Assembly: GCF_019216885.1 (NCBI RefSeq)
Contig: NZ_JAAQRC020000002.1
Location: 646,001-710,000 of the forward strand
Direction of reading: 5' to 3'
Origin: Methylobacterium sp. SyP6R
GTDB lineage: Bacteria > Pseudomonadota > Alphaproteobacteria > Rhizobiales > Beijerinckiaceae
DNA: 64,000 bases
Below the pieces are notes generated by a model. The model saw only the letters and a program-made list of their open reading frames with translations, ran no database searches and was not told the origin of the DNA. This document shows, piece after piece, positions 40,105 to 48,323 of this stretch. Made by a program: the position numbers and the translations under genes. Position 1 is the first letter of the stretch, and each line of letters begins with the position of its first letter.

Positions 40105-40992
40105 TCATGCCAGTTCCGCGATCGCCAGTTTGAGCTGATCGATGAAGGCGCGGACCAGCCGCTTCGGAGCACGCGACTTCTGATAGATCACGTAGGCATC
40201 GACACTGACGCCGGGTCGCAGCGGCCGGACGTCGATCTTGTATCGGCTGCCATGGATGCTGGTGAACGAGTCGACCAGCGCGACGCCGAGCCCGGCTTCC
40301 GCGAGCAGGCAGGCCGTATACGAGTATTGGACCTCGATGGAGCCCTCCGAAGGCGGCTCGTTGAAGAATTCTCTCCGCAGAAGGGAGCCGAAACGGGTAT
40401 CCGACGCGTAGCAGATGAGCGGATACGACCTGATCACGTCCTCGGATATTTCGTGATTGGCTCCGATGGGGTGCCCGGGCTGGAAGGCACACACCATCTG
40501 CCCGGTCCCGATCAGCTCGAATTCCAGGCCGGGCCGCATGTAGGGCTCGAGTGAAACCCCGAGATCGGCACGACCGCTCTCGACACCGTCGATCACCCCA
40601 TCGGTGCGATGGACGTCGAATGTCACGCTGACATCCGGGCGCGTGCTCTTGAAGCTTCTCAGCGCTGACGGAACGACGGCGTTCGCGATCGGAGGTGTCG
40701 CCAGCAGGCGCAAGGAGCCGACGCGAGTATCGCGGACATCGGCAAGTCTTCTGGAGAAAGACAGCATCATCTTGAATATCGGTTCGCTGTCCCGATAGAT
40801 ATCCATCGCCTCCTGCGTCGGAACCAGCCGGTTGCCGCTCCGCTCGAAAAGCGCGAATCCGAGCTGGCTCTCCATGTGCTTGATCGCATTGCTGACCGTC
40901 GGCTGGGATAATCCGAGGCTTTGCGCAACCGATACAGTCGTCTGACATTGTATCAGCTCGCGAAAAATTTGGAGCTGTCGCAGGTTGAGCAT
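40105..40992 (-). CDS. LysR family transcriptional regulator
   Basis: A 295-residue regulator. The helix-turn-helix lies at about residues 18-38 (TTVSVAQSLGLSQPTVSNAIKH), shown here by its core SLGLSQPTVSNAIKHME, and the periplasmic-binding-like effector domain follows from about residue 90 with LLATPPIANAVVP. The gene diverges from the amino-acid ABC transporter and hydantoin genes, with a perfect inverted repeat between them at 41023-41041. It probably activates that operon when a hydantoin or carbamoyl amino acid is present. Confidence 0.88.
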   Translation of the reverse strand: MLNLRQLQIFRELIQCQTTVSVAQSLGLSQPTVSNAIKHMESQLGFALFERSGNRLVPTQEAMDIYRDSEPIFKMMLSFSRRLADVRDTRVGSLRLLATPPIANAVVPSALRSFKSTRPDVSVTFDVHRTDGVIDGVESGRADLGVSLEPYMRPGLEFELIGTGQMVCAFQPGHPIGANHEISEDVIRSYPLICYASDTRFGSLLRREFFNEPPSEGSIEVQYSYTACLLAEAGLGVALVDSFTSIHGSRYKIDVRPLRPGVSVDAYVIYQKSRAPKRLVRAFIDQLKLAIAELA

Positions 40993-41022
40993 TTTATCAG
41001 CACATGCCTTGAATTTAGCCGA

Positions 41023-41041
41023 CTATAGCTAGGGGCTATAG
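41023..41041. promoter_or_regulatory. candidate LysR binding site
   Basis: Perfect inverted repeat CTATAGC-TAGGG-GCTATAG in the 133-base gap between the divergent LysR and binding-protein genes. The TATAGC-N5-GCTATA core contains a T-N11-A arrangement expected for LysR-type boxes. Confidence 0.55.
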
Positions 41042-41125
41042 AAACGCAAGTTTCTTTATAGTGAGGCGGTTGCACGAACTCGGATCGCGGCTCAATCCTC
41101 GCGAGAGACAACACGGAGAGTTGCG

Positions 41126-41959
41126 ATGAGAAGCATGCTGGCGGCCGCTGGTTTCGCGATGCTGGCCGCACAGGCTGCGGTGGCCCAGACCCCTCTGAGA
41201 ACCGCCGTCGACGGCACCTTCGCGCCGCATGCGATGCCGAAGCTGTCGGGCGGGATCGAGGGTTTCAACGTCGATCTGGCGGAGGCCCTGGGCAAGACGC
41301 TGGGACGGCCGGTCACGGTCGACACCGCCCAGTTCTCCGGCCTGATCCCGGCGCTCCAGGCCGGCACCTACGACTTTCTCGTCGCCCCCGTGACGGTGAA
41401 CAAGGAGCGTGCCGAGAACCTCCTGTTTACCGAAGGCTACCTGAACAGCGATTTCCAGTTCGTGATCAAGAAGGGCGCGCCCCCGATCACGAAGCTCGAG
41501 GACCTTCGCGGCAAGGTCGTCGCGGTGAACAAGGGGTCGTCGTACGACAGCTGGGCCCGCGAGATGGCCGACAAGATCGGCTGGAAGGTCGAGTCGTACG
41601 GGACCCAGACCGATGCCGTCCAGGCCGTGCTGGCGAACCGGGCCTTCGCCAACGTCGCCGGCAGCACCGTCCTGCAATGGGCCGCGAAGAACAACCCGCA
41701 GATCCAGCTCTCGCTGCTTCACTCGACCGGTTTCGTCTGGTCGATCGCCCTGCGCAAGGACGAGGTCGCTTTGCGCAAGGATCTCGACCAGGCCCTCGAA
41801 TGCCTGAAGGCCGACGGCACCATTGCGGCGCTCCACGAGAAGTGGTTCGGCATCAAGCCCGCGGCCGGCTCGGTGGCCGTCACGGTCGACCCGGGCTACG
41901 GCGTTCCGGGCATGCCGAACTACGATTCCACGCCCCACGCCGCGGCGTGCCGAGGCTGA
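41126..41959 (+). CDS. amino-acid ABC transporter substrate-binding protein
   Basis: A 277-residue periplasmic binding protein of family 3. The signal peptide covers about residues 1-20 (AAQAAVAQ cleavage). GFNVDLAEALGKTLGRPV near residue 46 and TVNKERAENLLFTEGYL near residue 90 are the standard polar-amino-acid binder signatures. The first gene of an operon with an ATPase, two permeases and hydantoin enzymes, it probably binds a hydantoin or an N-carbamoyl amino acid. GGAGAG lies seven bases before the ATG at 41126; an internal ATG at 41135 is possible. Confidence 0.87.
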   Translation: MRSMLAAAGFAMLAAQAAVAQTPLRTAVDGTFAPHAMPKLSGGIEGFNVDLAEALGKTLGRPVTVDTAQFSGLIPALQAGTYDFLVAPVTVNKERAENLLFTEGYLNSDFQFVIKKGAPPITKLEDLRGKVVAVNKGSSYDSWAREMADKIGWKVESYGTQTDAVQAVLANRAFANVAGSTVLQWAAKNNPQIQLSLLHSTGFVWSIALRKDEVALRKDLDQALECLKADGTIAALHEKWFGIKPAAGSVAVTVDPGYGVPGMPNYDSTPHAAACRG

Positions 41960-41960
41960 C

Positions 41961-42758
41961 ATGCAGAGCGTCGAGCCGTTCAGCCCGATCCGCGCTCCGG
42001 ATGCGGCAGCCGAGTCTTGGCGCGGCGAGCCGCTCCTGCGGATCCGCGACGTGTCGAAGAAGTTCGGGAGCCTCGAGGTTCTCAAGCGCATCAACGTCGA
42101 CGTCGCTCCGGGCGAGCTCGTCTTCCTGATCGGGCCGTCCGGCTCCGGCAAGAGCACGCTGCTGCGCTGCTGCAACCGCCTCGAGGAGGCGACGAGCGGC
42201 TCGATCCGGTTCGACGGGTCGGAGGTGCTGGACCCCGCGCTCGACGTGAACGCCCTGCGGCGGCGCATCGGGATGGTGTTCCAGTCCTTCAATCTCTATC
42301 CCCACATGACCGCGCTGTCGAACGTGACGCTCGCGCTGCGCAAGGTGCTGGGGAAGTCGCGGTCGGACTCGAAGGCGATCGCCATGGCGGCACTCGAACG
42401 GGTGGGCCTGGCGCACAAGGCCGGCGCCTATCCCGCCGAGCTCTCCGGCGGGCAGCAGCAGCGCGTCGCAATCGCCCGGGGCTTGGCGCTGGAGCCGAAG
42501 ATGATGCTCTTCGACGAGCCGACCTCCGCGCTCGACCCGGAACTGGTGGGCAGCGTGCTGGCGACGATGCGCAGCATGCGGGAGGCGGGCATGACCATGC
42601 TGGTCGTGAGCCACGAGATGTGGTTCGCCCGCGAGGCGGCCGACCGGGTGGTCTTCATGGAGGGCGGGGTCGTCGTCGAGCAGGGTCCGCCGAGCCGGAT
42701 CTTCGGGCCGGACGCTCAAGCCCGCACGCGCGCCTTCGTCTCGAACGAAGACCGCTGA
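41961..42758 (+). CDS. amino-acid ABC transporter ATP-binding protein
   Basis: A 265-residue ATPase of the polar amino-acid uptake family. Walker A GPSGSGKSTLLRCCNRLEEA (core GPSGSGKST near residue 58), the Q-loop VFQSFNLYPHMTALSN, signature [16 protein letters not shown] near 160 and Walker B MMLFDEPTSALDPE near 180 are all intact. It begins two bases after the binding-protein stop. The match to GlnQ/HisP-type ATPases is close. Confidence 0.9.
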   Translation: MQSVEPFSPIRAPDAAAESWRGEPLLRIRDVSKKFGSLEVLKRINVDVAPGELVFLIGPSGSGKSTLLRCCNRLEEATSGSIRFDGSEVLDPALDVNALRRRIGMVFQSFNLYPHMTALSNVTLALRKVLGKSRSDSKAIAMAALERVGLAHKAGAYPAELSGGQQQRVAIARGLALEPKMMLFDEPTSALDPELVGSVLATMRSMREAGMTMLVVSHEMWFAREAADRVVFMEGGVVVEQGPPSRIFGPDAQARTRAFVSNEDR

Positions 42759-42768
42759 AGGATCGCCG

Positions 42769-43443
42769 ATGGATCGCTTCATCGATACCTTCTTCAATCC
42801 CCAGCAGATCCTGGCGACCTGGCCCGCGATTCTCACCGGCGCGGTGGTCACGCTGGAGATCGCGGCGCTCGTCGTCGTCACGGGGATCACCGCGGGGATC
42901 GGTCTCGCGGTCCTTCGCTGGATCGGCGGCCGCTGGATCAAGTGGCCGCTGCTGGTCTTCGTCGATATCGCCCGGGCCGTCCCGCCCCTCGTCCTCGTTC
43001 TCCTGGTGTATTTCGGCCTGCCGAGCGTCGGCATCGACATCCCGGGCTTCGCCGTCATCTGGCTCGTGCTGTCCGCCGTGCTGACGGCCTTCGTCGAGGA
43101 GATCGTCTGGGCGGGCCTCATCTCCGTCAAGAAGGGGCAGCGCGAGGCCGCGCGATCGACCGGGCTGACCGAAATCCAGGCCCTGCTCCACGTCGTCCTG
43201 CCCCAGGCCCTGCGGCTCGCCATTCCGCCGCTGACCAACAGAACCATCTCGATCACCAAGAACACGGCGCTCGGAACCGTCATCGGCGTGCCCGAGATCA
43301 TCAACCAGGCCACCACCGCCGTCTCGTTCTCCGGCAACGCGACGCCACTCATGATGGGCGCCGTCGCCTATCTCGTCCTCTTCATCCCGATCATCGGCTT
43401 CGGCCGCTGGGTCGAGGGGCGGTTCGCCTGGAGGCGTCACTGA
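42769..43443 (+). CDS. amino-acid ABC transporter permease (first)
   Basis: A 224-residue inner-membrane permease of the His/Glu/Gln/Arg/opine family with about five transmembrane helices. The EAA loop is KKGQREAARSTGLTEIQALL near residues 123-142, and VLPQALRLAIPPLTN follows. ATG 42769 is 10 bases after the ATPase stop and its TGA overlaps the next ATG (TGATG). Confidence 0.9.
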   Translation: MDRFIDTFFNPQQILATWPAILTGAVVTLEIAALVVVTGITAGIGLAVLRWIGGRWIKWPLLVFVDIARAVPPLVLVLLVYFGLPSVGIDIPGFAVIWLVLSAVLTAFVEEIVWAGLISVKKGQREAARSTGLTEIQALLHVVLPQALRLAIPPLTNRTISITKNTALGTVIGVPEIINQATTAVSFSGNATPLMMGAVAYLVLFIPIIGFGRWVEGRFAWRRH

Positions 43444-44108
43444 TGGACATCCTCGCGCAGCAATTCTTCAACCTCGACATCATGGCGAAGGCCCTGCCGC
43501 TGATCCTGCAGGGACTGAAGACCACGCTGCTAATCTGCGTGCTGGTGATCCCGCTCGGGATCCTGGGCGGAATCCTGGTGGCGATCGGCAGCATGGCCCG
43601 CAGCGTCATCCTGCGCCGGGGGCTGGGGCTCATGGTCGATCTGATGCGCGCGCTGCCGCCCCTCGTCCTGCTGATCCTGATCTATTCCGGCCTGCCGTTC
43701 CTCGGGCTCAAGCTGTCGCCCCTGATCGCCGTCTCGATCGCGTTCTTCCTCAACAATGCGGCGTATTACGGCGAGGTCATCCGGGCCGGGATCGAGAGCG
43801 TCCCCAACGGGCAGTGGGAGGCGGCGCGATCGACCGGGCTGCGGGCCGATCAGACCTTCACCTGGGTCGTCCTTCCCCAGGCCTTGAGAAACGTCCTGCC
43901 GGATCTGATCTCCAACACGGTCGAGGTCGTGAAGCTGACCTCGCTCGCGAGCGTCGTGTCCTTGCAGGAGATGCTCTACTCGGCCGACATGGCGCGATCC
44001 CTGACCTTCAACAATTCTCCCCTGGTCCTCGCCGCCCTTCTCTACATCGTCCTGCTGTGGCCCGTCGTGCGACTGGTGAGCCGGCTGGAGAACGCTTCGG
44101 CGAAATGA
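43443..44108 (+). CDS. amino-acid ABC transporter permease (second)
   Basis: A 221-residue permease partner of the preceding gene, with NGQWEAARSTGLRADQTF as its EAA loop near residue 123 and VVLPQALRNVLPDLISN after it. Translation is coupled both to the preceding permease (one-base overlap) and to the following M20 hydrolase gene (ATGA overlap), so importer and hydrolase are made together. Confidence 0.9.
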   Translation: MDILAQQFFNLDIMAKALPLILQGLKTTLLICVLVIPLGILGGILVAIGSMARSVILRRGLGLMVDLMRALPPLVLLILIYSGLPFLGLKLSPLIAVSIAFFLNNAAYYGEVIRAGIESVPNGQWEAARSTGLRADQTFTWVVLPQALRNVLPDLISNTVEVVKLTSLASVVSLQEMLYSADMARSLTFNNSPLVLAALLYIVLLWPVVRLVSRLENASAK

Positions 44109-45484
44109 CCGTCGCCAGCCGTACGAGCCAAAACGGGTCGGAGGGCTCCGGCCGCAACCTGGAATTCACGATGCCATCCACACGATCATCGATCCCCCGG
44201 GCTGCCCCTGCCGATTCGGACCTCGTCGCGGCGGTCCAGGCGCAGCGAGGGCTCGTCGAGGCGTTCTTCAACGCCCTCGCCCTCGCCACCGGCGGCGATC
44301 CCGGGATCACCCGCGACACCTACGGTCCGGGCGAGGACTTCGCCCATCGCCTGCTCGCCGAGCATGGCCGGGCCCGCGGCCTCCTCGTGGAGCGGGACCT
44401 TGCGGCGAACACCTACGTCACGCTGCCGGGCCGCGACCGGACGGCGCCGCGCCTGGTGATCGGCTCGCATCTCGACAGCGTCCCGCATGGCGGCAACTAC
44501 GACGGGGCCGCCGGGGTCGTGGCGGGTCTCGTCGCCATCGAGGTGTTGAGCCGGCTCGGCATCACGCCGCGCTGCGACCTCACCGTGATGGGCATCCGGG
44601 CGGAGGAGAGCGTCTGGTTCCAGGTCTCCTACATCGGAAGCCGCTCGGCCCTCGGCACGCTGCCGGCGGCGGCGCTCGCGGCGCTGCGCATCGACGGCGA
44701 CCGGACCCTGGCCGATCACATCGCGGCGGCGGGTGGTAATCCGGAGGCGATCCGGGCCGGCGCACGCCATCTCGATCCCGCCACCATCCGGGCCTTCGTC
44801 GAAGTCCATATCGAGCAGGCCGCCACGCTCGTCGAATCCGGTATTCCCGTCGCGATCTGCACCGGCGTGCCGGGCAATGTCCGCTACCCCGAGGCGCGCG
44901 TGGTCGGCCGCCACGATCACGTCGGCACGCCGCGCCGCTTCCGACGCGACGCCGCCATGGCCGCCATCGACCTCGCCGCGTCGCTCGACGACCTGTGGGC
45001 GCGCGAGGAGGAAGCCGGGATCCCGATGGCGATCACCTTCGGCCGCTTTCACACCGACCCGGCGATGCACGGGCTCACCACCGTGCCCGGCAGCTTCCAC
45101 TTCAGCCTCGACATGCGCGCCTACGATCCCGACGTGCTCGCGCGGCTCGAGGCGGCCATGCTGGCGCGGATCGGCGAGATCGAGGCGCGTCGGAACGTGC
45201 GCTTCGAACTGGGGACGCGGGCGAGCGCGGCGGTCGGACCGGTCGATCCCGCGATCTCCTCCGCCCTCGCGGCCGGTGCCGAGCGCCTGGAAATCCGCAC
45301 GATGCCGCTCGGCAGCCCGGCCTCGCACGATGCCGCGGCCTTCGCGGCGGCCGGCATCCCGATCGCGATGCTCTTCGTGCGCAACGAGCACGGCAGCCAC
45401 AATCCGGACGAGGCCATGGAGACCGACGATTTCCTGGCGGCCTGCACGGTCCTCGCGGATTGGGTGTCGCGCGAGATCGGCTGA
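44105..45484 (+). CDS. M20 family N-carbamoyl-amino-acid hydrolase-like
   Basis: A 459-residue binuclear metal hydrolase. GSHLDSVPHGGNYDGAAG near residue 120 and EVHIEQA near 236 carry metal ligands, and SHDAAAFA and NEHGSHNPDE near the C-terminus complete the site. The di-glutamate motif reads RAEESVWF rather than EEGSRF, and the dimer-domain motif is GRHDHVGT rather than GHAGT, marking a different subfamily from the one at 24184-25446. It should release CO2 and ammonia from an N-carbamoyl amino acid, the third step of hydantoin degradation. The ATG at 44105 gives a 45-residue N-terminal tail; an ATG at 44171 is a plausible alternative. Confidence 0.8.
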   Translation: MTVASRTSQNGSEGSGRNLEFTMPSTRSSIPRAAPADSDLVAAVQAQRGLVEAFFNALALATGGDPGITRDTYGPGEDFAHRLLAEHGRARGLLVERDLAANTYVTLPGRDRTAPRLVIGSHLDSVPHGGNYDGAAGVVAGLVAIEVLSRLGITPRCDLTVMGIRAEESVWFQVSYIGSRSALGTLPAAALAALRIDGDRTLADHIAAAGGNPEAIRAGARHLDPATIRAFVEVHIEQAATLVESGIPVAICTGVPGNVRYPEARVVGRHDHVGTPRRFRRDAAMAAIDLAASLDDLWAREEEAGIPMAITFGRFHTDPAMHGLTTVPGSFHFSLDMRAYDPDVLARLEAAMLARIGEIEARRNVRFELGTRASAAVGPVDPAISSALAAGAERLEIRTMPLGSPASHDAAAFAAAGIPIAMLFVRNEHGSHNPDEAMETDDFLAACTVLADWVSREIG

Positions 45485-45517
45485 TCGTGCGACTCCTCCA
45501 TCCGTGAACGCATTCCA

Positions 45518-46192
45518 ATGAAGGACGTGACGATGTCGAGCCGTCGCCGGATCCTGGTGATCAACCCGAATTCCAACGAGGTCGTGACCGAGGGGTTGCG
45601 CCAGGCCCTGCTGCCGCTGTCCTTCGCGCAAGGACCGGAGATCGTGTGCGAGAGCCTGCCGGACGGCCCCCCCGGAATCGAGACGCAGGCGCATGTCGAC
45701 GGCGTCGCCCTGCCGCTGCGCCGCCGGATCGAGGCCGCCACCGGCGTCGATGCCTTTGTGATCGCGTGCTACTCCGATCCCGGATTGCATGTGGCGCGCG
45801 AGGGAACGGCGAAGCCCGTCTTCGGCATCGCGGAATGCGGCGTGCTGACCGCCCTGACCCGCGCCGACCGGTTCGGCGTGATCGCGATCAAGTCGGGCTC
45901 GATCCCGCGCCATATCCGCTACCTGCGCCAGATGGGTCTGGTCGATCGCCTGGCCGGAGAACGTCCGCTCGAGATGTCGGTCGCCGAGAGCGCGTCCGGC
46001 GAAGGAACGCTGGCCCGGATGATCGAGGTCGGCACCGAGTTGAAGGACCGCGATGGCGCCGGCGTCATCGTCATGGGGTGCGCCGGCATGGCCCGCCACC
46101 GCCGCCCGCTGGAAGACGCGCTCGGCGTGCCGGTGATCGACCCGACCCAGGCGGCCGTCGCCATGGCCGTCGGGACCGTGTCGGTGTCCTGA
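45518..46192 (+). CDS. hydantoin/aspartate racemase family protein
   Basis: A 224-residue cofactor-independent racemase of the Asp/Glu/hydantoin family. The two catalytic cysteines are in VIACYSDPGLH near residue 86 and VIVMGCAGMARHR near residue 183, and INPNSNEVVTEG near residue 17 is the family N-terminal motif. It would interconvert D- and L-5-substituted hydantoins so that both can be opened. A second ATG at 45533 is possible. It lies between the carbamoylase and hydantoinase genes. Confidence 0.86.
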   Translation: MKDVTMSSRRRILVINPNSNEVVTEGLRQALLPLSFAQGPEIVCESLPDGPPGIETQAHVDGVALPLRRRIEAATGVDAFVIACYSDPGLHVAREGTAKPVFGIAECGVLTALTRADRFGVIAIKSGSIPRHIRYLRQMGLVDRLAGERPLEMSVAESASGEGTLARMIEVGTELKDRDGAGVIVMGCAGMARHRRPLEDALGVPVIDPTQAAVAMAVGTVSVS

Positions 46193-46208
46193 GGAAGGGG
46201 GAACAACG

Positions 46209-47684
46209 ATGTCCGATTACGACCTTGTCATTCGCGGCGGCACCGTGGGGACCGCGACCGCCTCCTTCCCGGCCGACGTCGCCGTCAAGGACGGCCGGAT
46301 CGCGGCGGTCGGCCTCGGGTTGCCGGCCGGTGCCCGCGAGATCGACGCCACCGGCAAGTTCGTCCTGCCCGGCGGCATCGACACCCATGCCCATGTCGAG
46401 CAGGTCTCCGCCAACGGCCTCTTGAACGCCGACACCTTCGAGAGCGCCACGACCTCGGCCGCCTTCGGCGGCAATACGACGCTGATCGCCTTCGCCGCGC
46501 AGCACCGGGGCCTCGACCTGCGCAAGGTCGTCGACGACTACGCGGCGCTCGGCCGGCGCGGTGCCCTGATCGACTACGCCTTCCACCTGATCGTCGCCAA
46601 TCCCGACCGCAAGACCATCGAGACCGACCTGCCGGCGCTGATCCGCGAGGGGCACGCCTCGATCAAGGTCTTCATGACCTACGACCTCATCAAGGTCGAC
46701 GACGAGCCGTTGCTCGACCTGCTCCTCACCGCGCGGCAGAACCGCGCCCTGGTCTGCGTCCATGCCGAGAACCACGGGATGATCGCCTGGATGGGGAAAC
46801 GGCTGGTCGAGAAGGGGTACACGGCGCCGAAATACCATGCGATCAGCCATCCCCGCGGATCGGAGGCCGAGGCCATCAACCGGCTCATCACCGCGGCCGA
46901 GCTGCTCGATCAGCCGATCATGGTCTTCCACGTCTCGACGGCGGAAGGCGCCGCCGTCATCCGCCAGGCCCGCGGGCGCGGGCTGAAGGTCTTCGCCGAG
47001 ACCTGCCCGCAATACCTGTTCATGACGAAGGACGATCTCGACCGGCCCGGCATCGAGGGGGCGAAGTGGATGTGCTCGCCGCCGACGCGCGAGGCGGCCG
47101 ACCAGGATGCGCTCTGGCAGGCGCTGGCGCTCGGCGACCTCCAGACCGTCACCTCCGATCATGCCCCCTACCGCCTCGACGAGACCGGAAAGCTCGCGGC
47201 CGGGCCGAACCCGACCTTCAAGCAGATCGCGAACGGCATGCCCGGGCTCGAGACGCGGCTGCCGCTGCTCTTCGACGCGCTCGTGTCCCGCGGCCGGCCC
47301 GAATTCGAGGGGAGGGGGCTCGAGAGCTTCGTCCAGCTGACCGCCACCGCGCCGGCCTCCATCTACAACCTGCCGGGAAAGGGCGCCCTGCTCCCGGGCT
47401 ACGATGCGGACATCGCCATCTGGGATCCGGAGCGGACCGTCACGATCAGCGACGACCTGATGCACGACCGCACGGGATTCACCCCCTTTTCCGGCACGGT
47501 CGTCCGCGGCTGGCCGGAGCGGGTCCTGCGGCGCGGCGAGGAGATCGTCGCCGACGGCGCCTGCAAGGCCGCCCCCGGATCCGGCCGGTGGCTCGGCCGC
47601 CGGGGCGGCTGGGCGGCCGAGCCGACCGGCCGGCTCGTCGCCGACATGGACCCCCGCCGAAACTTCGGGGCCGAGCTGCTGTGA
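46209..47684 (+). CDS. dihydropyrimidinase/hydantoinase
   Basis: A 491-residue TIM-barrel cyclic amidohydrolase. GGIDTHAHVEQ near residue 57 gives the first two zinc ligands, HASIKVFMTYD near 150 contains the lysine that becomes carboxylated, and VCVHAENHGMI, MVFHVSTAEG and TSDHAPYR near residue 316 supply the remaining ligands. HVEQ replaces the more common HXXLPF of dihydropyrimidinases, so substrate preference may differ. With the adjacent racemase and carbamoylase it completes hydantoin to amino-acid conversion. The final 50 residues (about 440-491) match the usual C-terminal extension. Confidence 0.87.
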   Translation: MSDYDLVIRGGTVGTATASFPADVAVKDGRIAAVGLGLPAGAREIDATGKFVLPGGIDTHAHVEQVSANGLLNADTFESATTSAAFGGNTTLIAFAAQHRGLDLRKVVDDYAALGRRGALIDYAFHLIVANPDRKTIETDLPALIREGHASIKVFMTYDLIKVDDEPLLDLLLTARQNRALVCVHAENHGMIAWMGKRLVEKGYTAPKYHAISHPRGSEAEAINRLITAAELLDQPIMVFHVSTAEGAAVIRQARGRGLKVFAETCPQYLFMTKDDLDRPGIEGAKWMCSPPTREAADQDALWQALALGDLQTVTSDHAPYRLDETGKLAAGPNPTFKQIANGMPGLETRLPLLFDALVSRGRPEFEGRGLESFVQLTATAPASIYNLPGKGALLPGYDADIAIWDPERTVTISDDLMHDRTGFTPFSGTVVRGWPERVLRRGEEIVADGACKAAPGSGRWLGRRGGWAAEPTGRLVADMDPRRNFGAELL

Positions 47685-48323
47685 CAGACCCCACAGCGTG
47701 AAGGGCCGTCCGGGGAAAGAACGAGATGCCGGTTTCCCCTTCTCCCCGCCCGCTTGGCGGAGTCACGCATCTCCTTCGAGTACTAACTCTCTGAAAAGGT
47801 GTGCGCTTTCCCCTCCCCCCGGCGATCCCGGGCTTGCCCGGTATCGCTGCAAGTTGTGGGGAGGGGTTATGGGGATCGAAGATCCCGCGTGGGGGTGGTG
47901 CCGCGGAGAGCGCGAGCTTTGTCCGGCACCACCCTCAACCCCCAGCCCCTCCCCGCAAGGGGGAGGGGAGGCGCGCTGCCTTTAAACGGAGAATGCTCTC
48001 GAACCGAGATGTGTGAATGCGATAGCCCCGCCCGCGGGGAGAGGAGGGACCCGCGCCATTGATTTTCCCCGGACAGCCATGCGCAGGGGGGAGGGGGGAA
48101 GCCTGTGCGATGTCTTCCCCTGGACTGTCCTGTATAGCGTGAGGCCTGAAACGATCTTTCGGCGGCCGATTCCGGTCTTGCGGTAAAAAGTACAACACGC
48201 ATATCATCTTTGCGTGGTAATAATTGCGCGATCGATGCAGATCTGTCGAGCGTATTGCCCATAATTATTCAATGAATTCTCTCGCACATTTTGCATCATA
48301 ACATGGTCCAAGGAGACAATACC
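47685..48323. other. intergenic region with G/C-run hairpin
   Basis: 639 bases without a credible gene. CCCCTCCCC (47946-47954) and GGGGAGGGG (47960-47968) form a compact hairpin with a five-base loop, and related C-rich and G-rich runs occur near 47808 and 48085. The last 120 bases (48185 onwards) are AT-rich and probably hold the promoter of the dehydrogenase gene. The hairpin could end the hydantoin operon. Confidence 0.5.
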
